A DNA stretch of 5,029 nucleotides from an uncultured Ruminococcus sp. (GTDB taxonomy: Bacteria > Bacillota > Clostridia > Oscillospirales > Ruminococcaceae), in assembly GCA_947177935.1 (NCBI GenBank), contig CAMWWG010000096.1, positions 1-5,029 on the forward strand. The letters run 5' to 3'. This document shows positions 3,906 through 5,029 of this stretch, one piece after another. Each line of letters begins with the position of its first letter. Position 1 is the first letter of the stretch. The notes beneath the pieces were generated by a model. That model saw only the letters and a program-made list of their open reading frames with translations. It had not been told where the DNA came from and did no database searches. The translations under genes were made by a program, and so were the position numbers.

Positions 3906-5029
3906 ATGAAAAAATTAATCAAAAAACCGGAGATTCTTGCTCCGGCAGGCAGTCCGGAAACCGTCCTGGCGGCGCTCCGGTGCGGTGCGAATGCGGTCTA
4001 TGTCGGCGCAGGCTATTCTGCCAGAAATGATTCCGTGAATTTTACACTCCCACAATTGCAGCAGGCGGCGGATCTGTGTCATCTGTATCATGCAAAGTTA
4101 CATCTTGCCGTAAATACACTGCTGACAGACCGGGAATTCCCGGAATTTGCGGAATTCCTGAAAAATGCCGTGCAGTGCGGGATTGACGCTTGTATTGTCC
4201 AGGATCTGGGCGTTTTGCATTATATTCATGAGACTGTTCCGGATTTGCCGTTACATGGTTCGACACAAATGAGCATCCACACGCCGCAGGGTGCGTTGCA
4301 GGCAAGGGATCTGGGCTGTTCCCGGATCGTTCTGGCAAGGGAGCTGTCCTGCGATCAGATCCGGGAAATTACAGAACTGTCGGTTGAAACAGAAGTATTC
4401 GTGCATGGTGCGCTGTGTATGTCCGTCTCCGGACAATGTAGTTTTTCAGCAATTGCCGGGGGACGCAGTGCCAACCGGGGACAATGTGCGCAGGCTTGCC
4501 GTCTGCCCTGGCGAACGCCGTCCGGAGGAAATCCGGCGGCGTTGTCGCTGAAAGATCTCACGCTTGTGGAACATGTGAAAACATTGCAGGCAATGGGCGT
4601 GGATTCGTTCAAGATTGAGGGACGGCTCAAACGTCCGGAATATGTTGCAGCCGCTGTGACGGCGTTCCAGATGGCGCTTGATGGCAGACAACCGGATCTG
4701 AAATTATTAGAATCCGTCTTTTCCCGGAACGGTTTCACGGACGGATATTTCACAAGCAAAAAACAGAATATGTTCGGATTCCGCCGGAAAGAAGATGTGC
4801 TTGCCGGTCAGCAGGTCTTCTCTGAAATCCGGGAGACTTATCGGAATCCCAGGAAAATTGCGGATCTGGATTTTGATCTGGAATTGAAAGCCGGCACGCC
4901 TGCCGTTCTGCAGGTGTCCGATCAGGACGGGAATCACGTTTCTGTCTCCGGGAAAATTCCGGAAGTTGCAAAGAATACGCCGTTGCGATCGGAAATGGCT
5001 GAAAAATATTTCCGGAAACTGGGCAATAC
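3906..5029 (+). CDS. U32 family protein with DUF3656 domain, possible 23S rRNA hydroxylation factor RlhA-like (partial, 3' end outside window)
   Basis: The frame is open from ATG 3906 to the window edge: 374 full codons of a protein that in this family usually exceeds 600 residues. It starts KKPEILAPAGSPET, the standard U32 opening, followed by GANAVYVGAGYSARN (about 28-42). Residues 163-181 (EVFVHGALCMSVSGQCSFS) carry the U32 signature. Cys171, Cys178, Cys194 and Cys198 form the four-cysteine set in C-x6-C-x15-C-x3-C spacing, with GGRSANRGQCAQACR between and around them. SLKDL and FKIEGRLKRPEYV follow. From about 317 the sequence turns into DUF3656, ending at KYFRKLGN. U32 proteins were named peptidases/collagenases, but the E. 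coli member with DUF3656 (RlhA, formerly YdcP) is needed for 5-hydroxycytidine at 23S rRNA C2501. That role is the best guess here. No good Shine-Dalgarno precedes the start, only an A-rich stretch. It sits 10 bases after zapA, so coupled translation is likely. Confidence 0.9.
   Translation, partial: MKKLIKKPEILAPAGSPETVLAALRCGANAVYVGAGYSARNDSVNFTLPQLQQAADLCHLYHAKLHLAVNTLLTDREFPEFAEFLKNAVQCGIDACIVQDLGVLHYIHETVPDLPLHGSTQMSIHTPQGALQARDLGCSRIVLARELSCDQIREITELSVETEVFVHGALCMSVSGQCSFSAIAGGRSANRGQCAQACRLPWRTPSGGNPAALSLKDLTLVEHVKTLQAMGVDSFKIEGRLKRPEYVAAAVTAFQMALDGRQPDLKLLESVFSRNGFTDGYFTSKKQNMFGFRRKEDVLAGQQVFSEIRETYRNPRKIADLDFDLELKAGTPAVLQVSDQDGNHVSVSGKIPEVAKNTPLRSEMAEKYFRKLGN

Noticed and set aside
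3594..4759. Several minus-strand frames of 61-134 residues opposite zapA and the U32 gene
   Set aside because: All lie opposite conserved coding sequence, have no Shine-Dalgarno sequence and read as Pro/Ser/Arg/His-rich shadow translations of CCG/CGG-rich codons.

Overview
The window reads as a chromosomal housekeeping segment from a Gram-positive member of the Clostridia. I infer a Ruminococcus-like Oscillospiraceae bacterium from SpoVG, a Clostridia-type MurC, ZapA next to a U32 protein with a DUF3656 domain, A-rich intergenic DNA, and moderate GC with heavy CCG/CGG codon use. The genus is a guess from protein style. Nothing looks mobile: I saw no transposase, integrase, tRNA, rRNA, CRISPR array or phage gene.

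Left part, + strand (1-837): the C-terminal end of a membrane protein, probably of the YfhO family, runs out of frame into the start of a complete Nudix hydrolase of the ADP-ribose pyrophosphatase type. Middle, - strand (881-1284): spoVG, an RNA/DNA-binding regulator, with a good intrinsic terminator beyond its stop codon. Its terminator faces the 3' end of the Nudix gene, so the two units converge.

A 193-base AT-rich gap (1285-1477) separates spoVG from a divergent + strand operon. The gap contains candidate promoters for both directions with overlapping -10 boxes. It also holds an inverted repeat with an inner hairpin that would form the 5' end of the spoVG transcript.

Right part, + strand (1478-5029): murC (peptidoglycan precursor ligase), a LexA-like regulator starting in the murC stop codon (ATGA overlap), zapA (FtsZ-ring factor), and a U32/DUF3656 protein cut by the window end. 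Tight spacing (4-base overlap, then 37- and 10-base gaps) supports one transcript combining wall synthesis, division and probably RNA modification.

The most unusual item is the LexA-like protein. Its LexA-type winged helix is well preserved and its C-terminal half still aligns with the S24 peptidase fold. However, the catalytic serine and lysine and the Ala-Gly self-cleavage site all appear to be replaced. It is probably a non-cleavable LexA paralogue built into a cell-wall/division operon.
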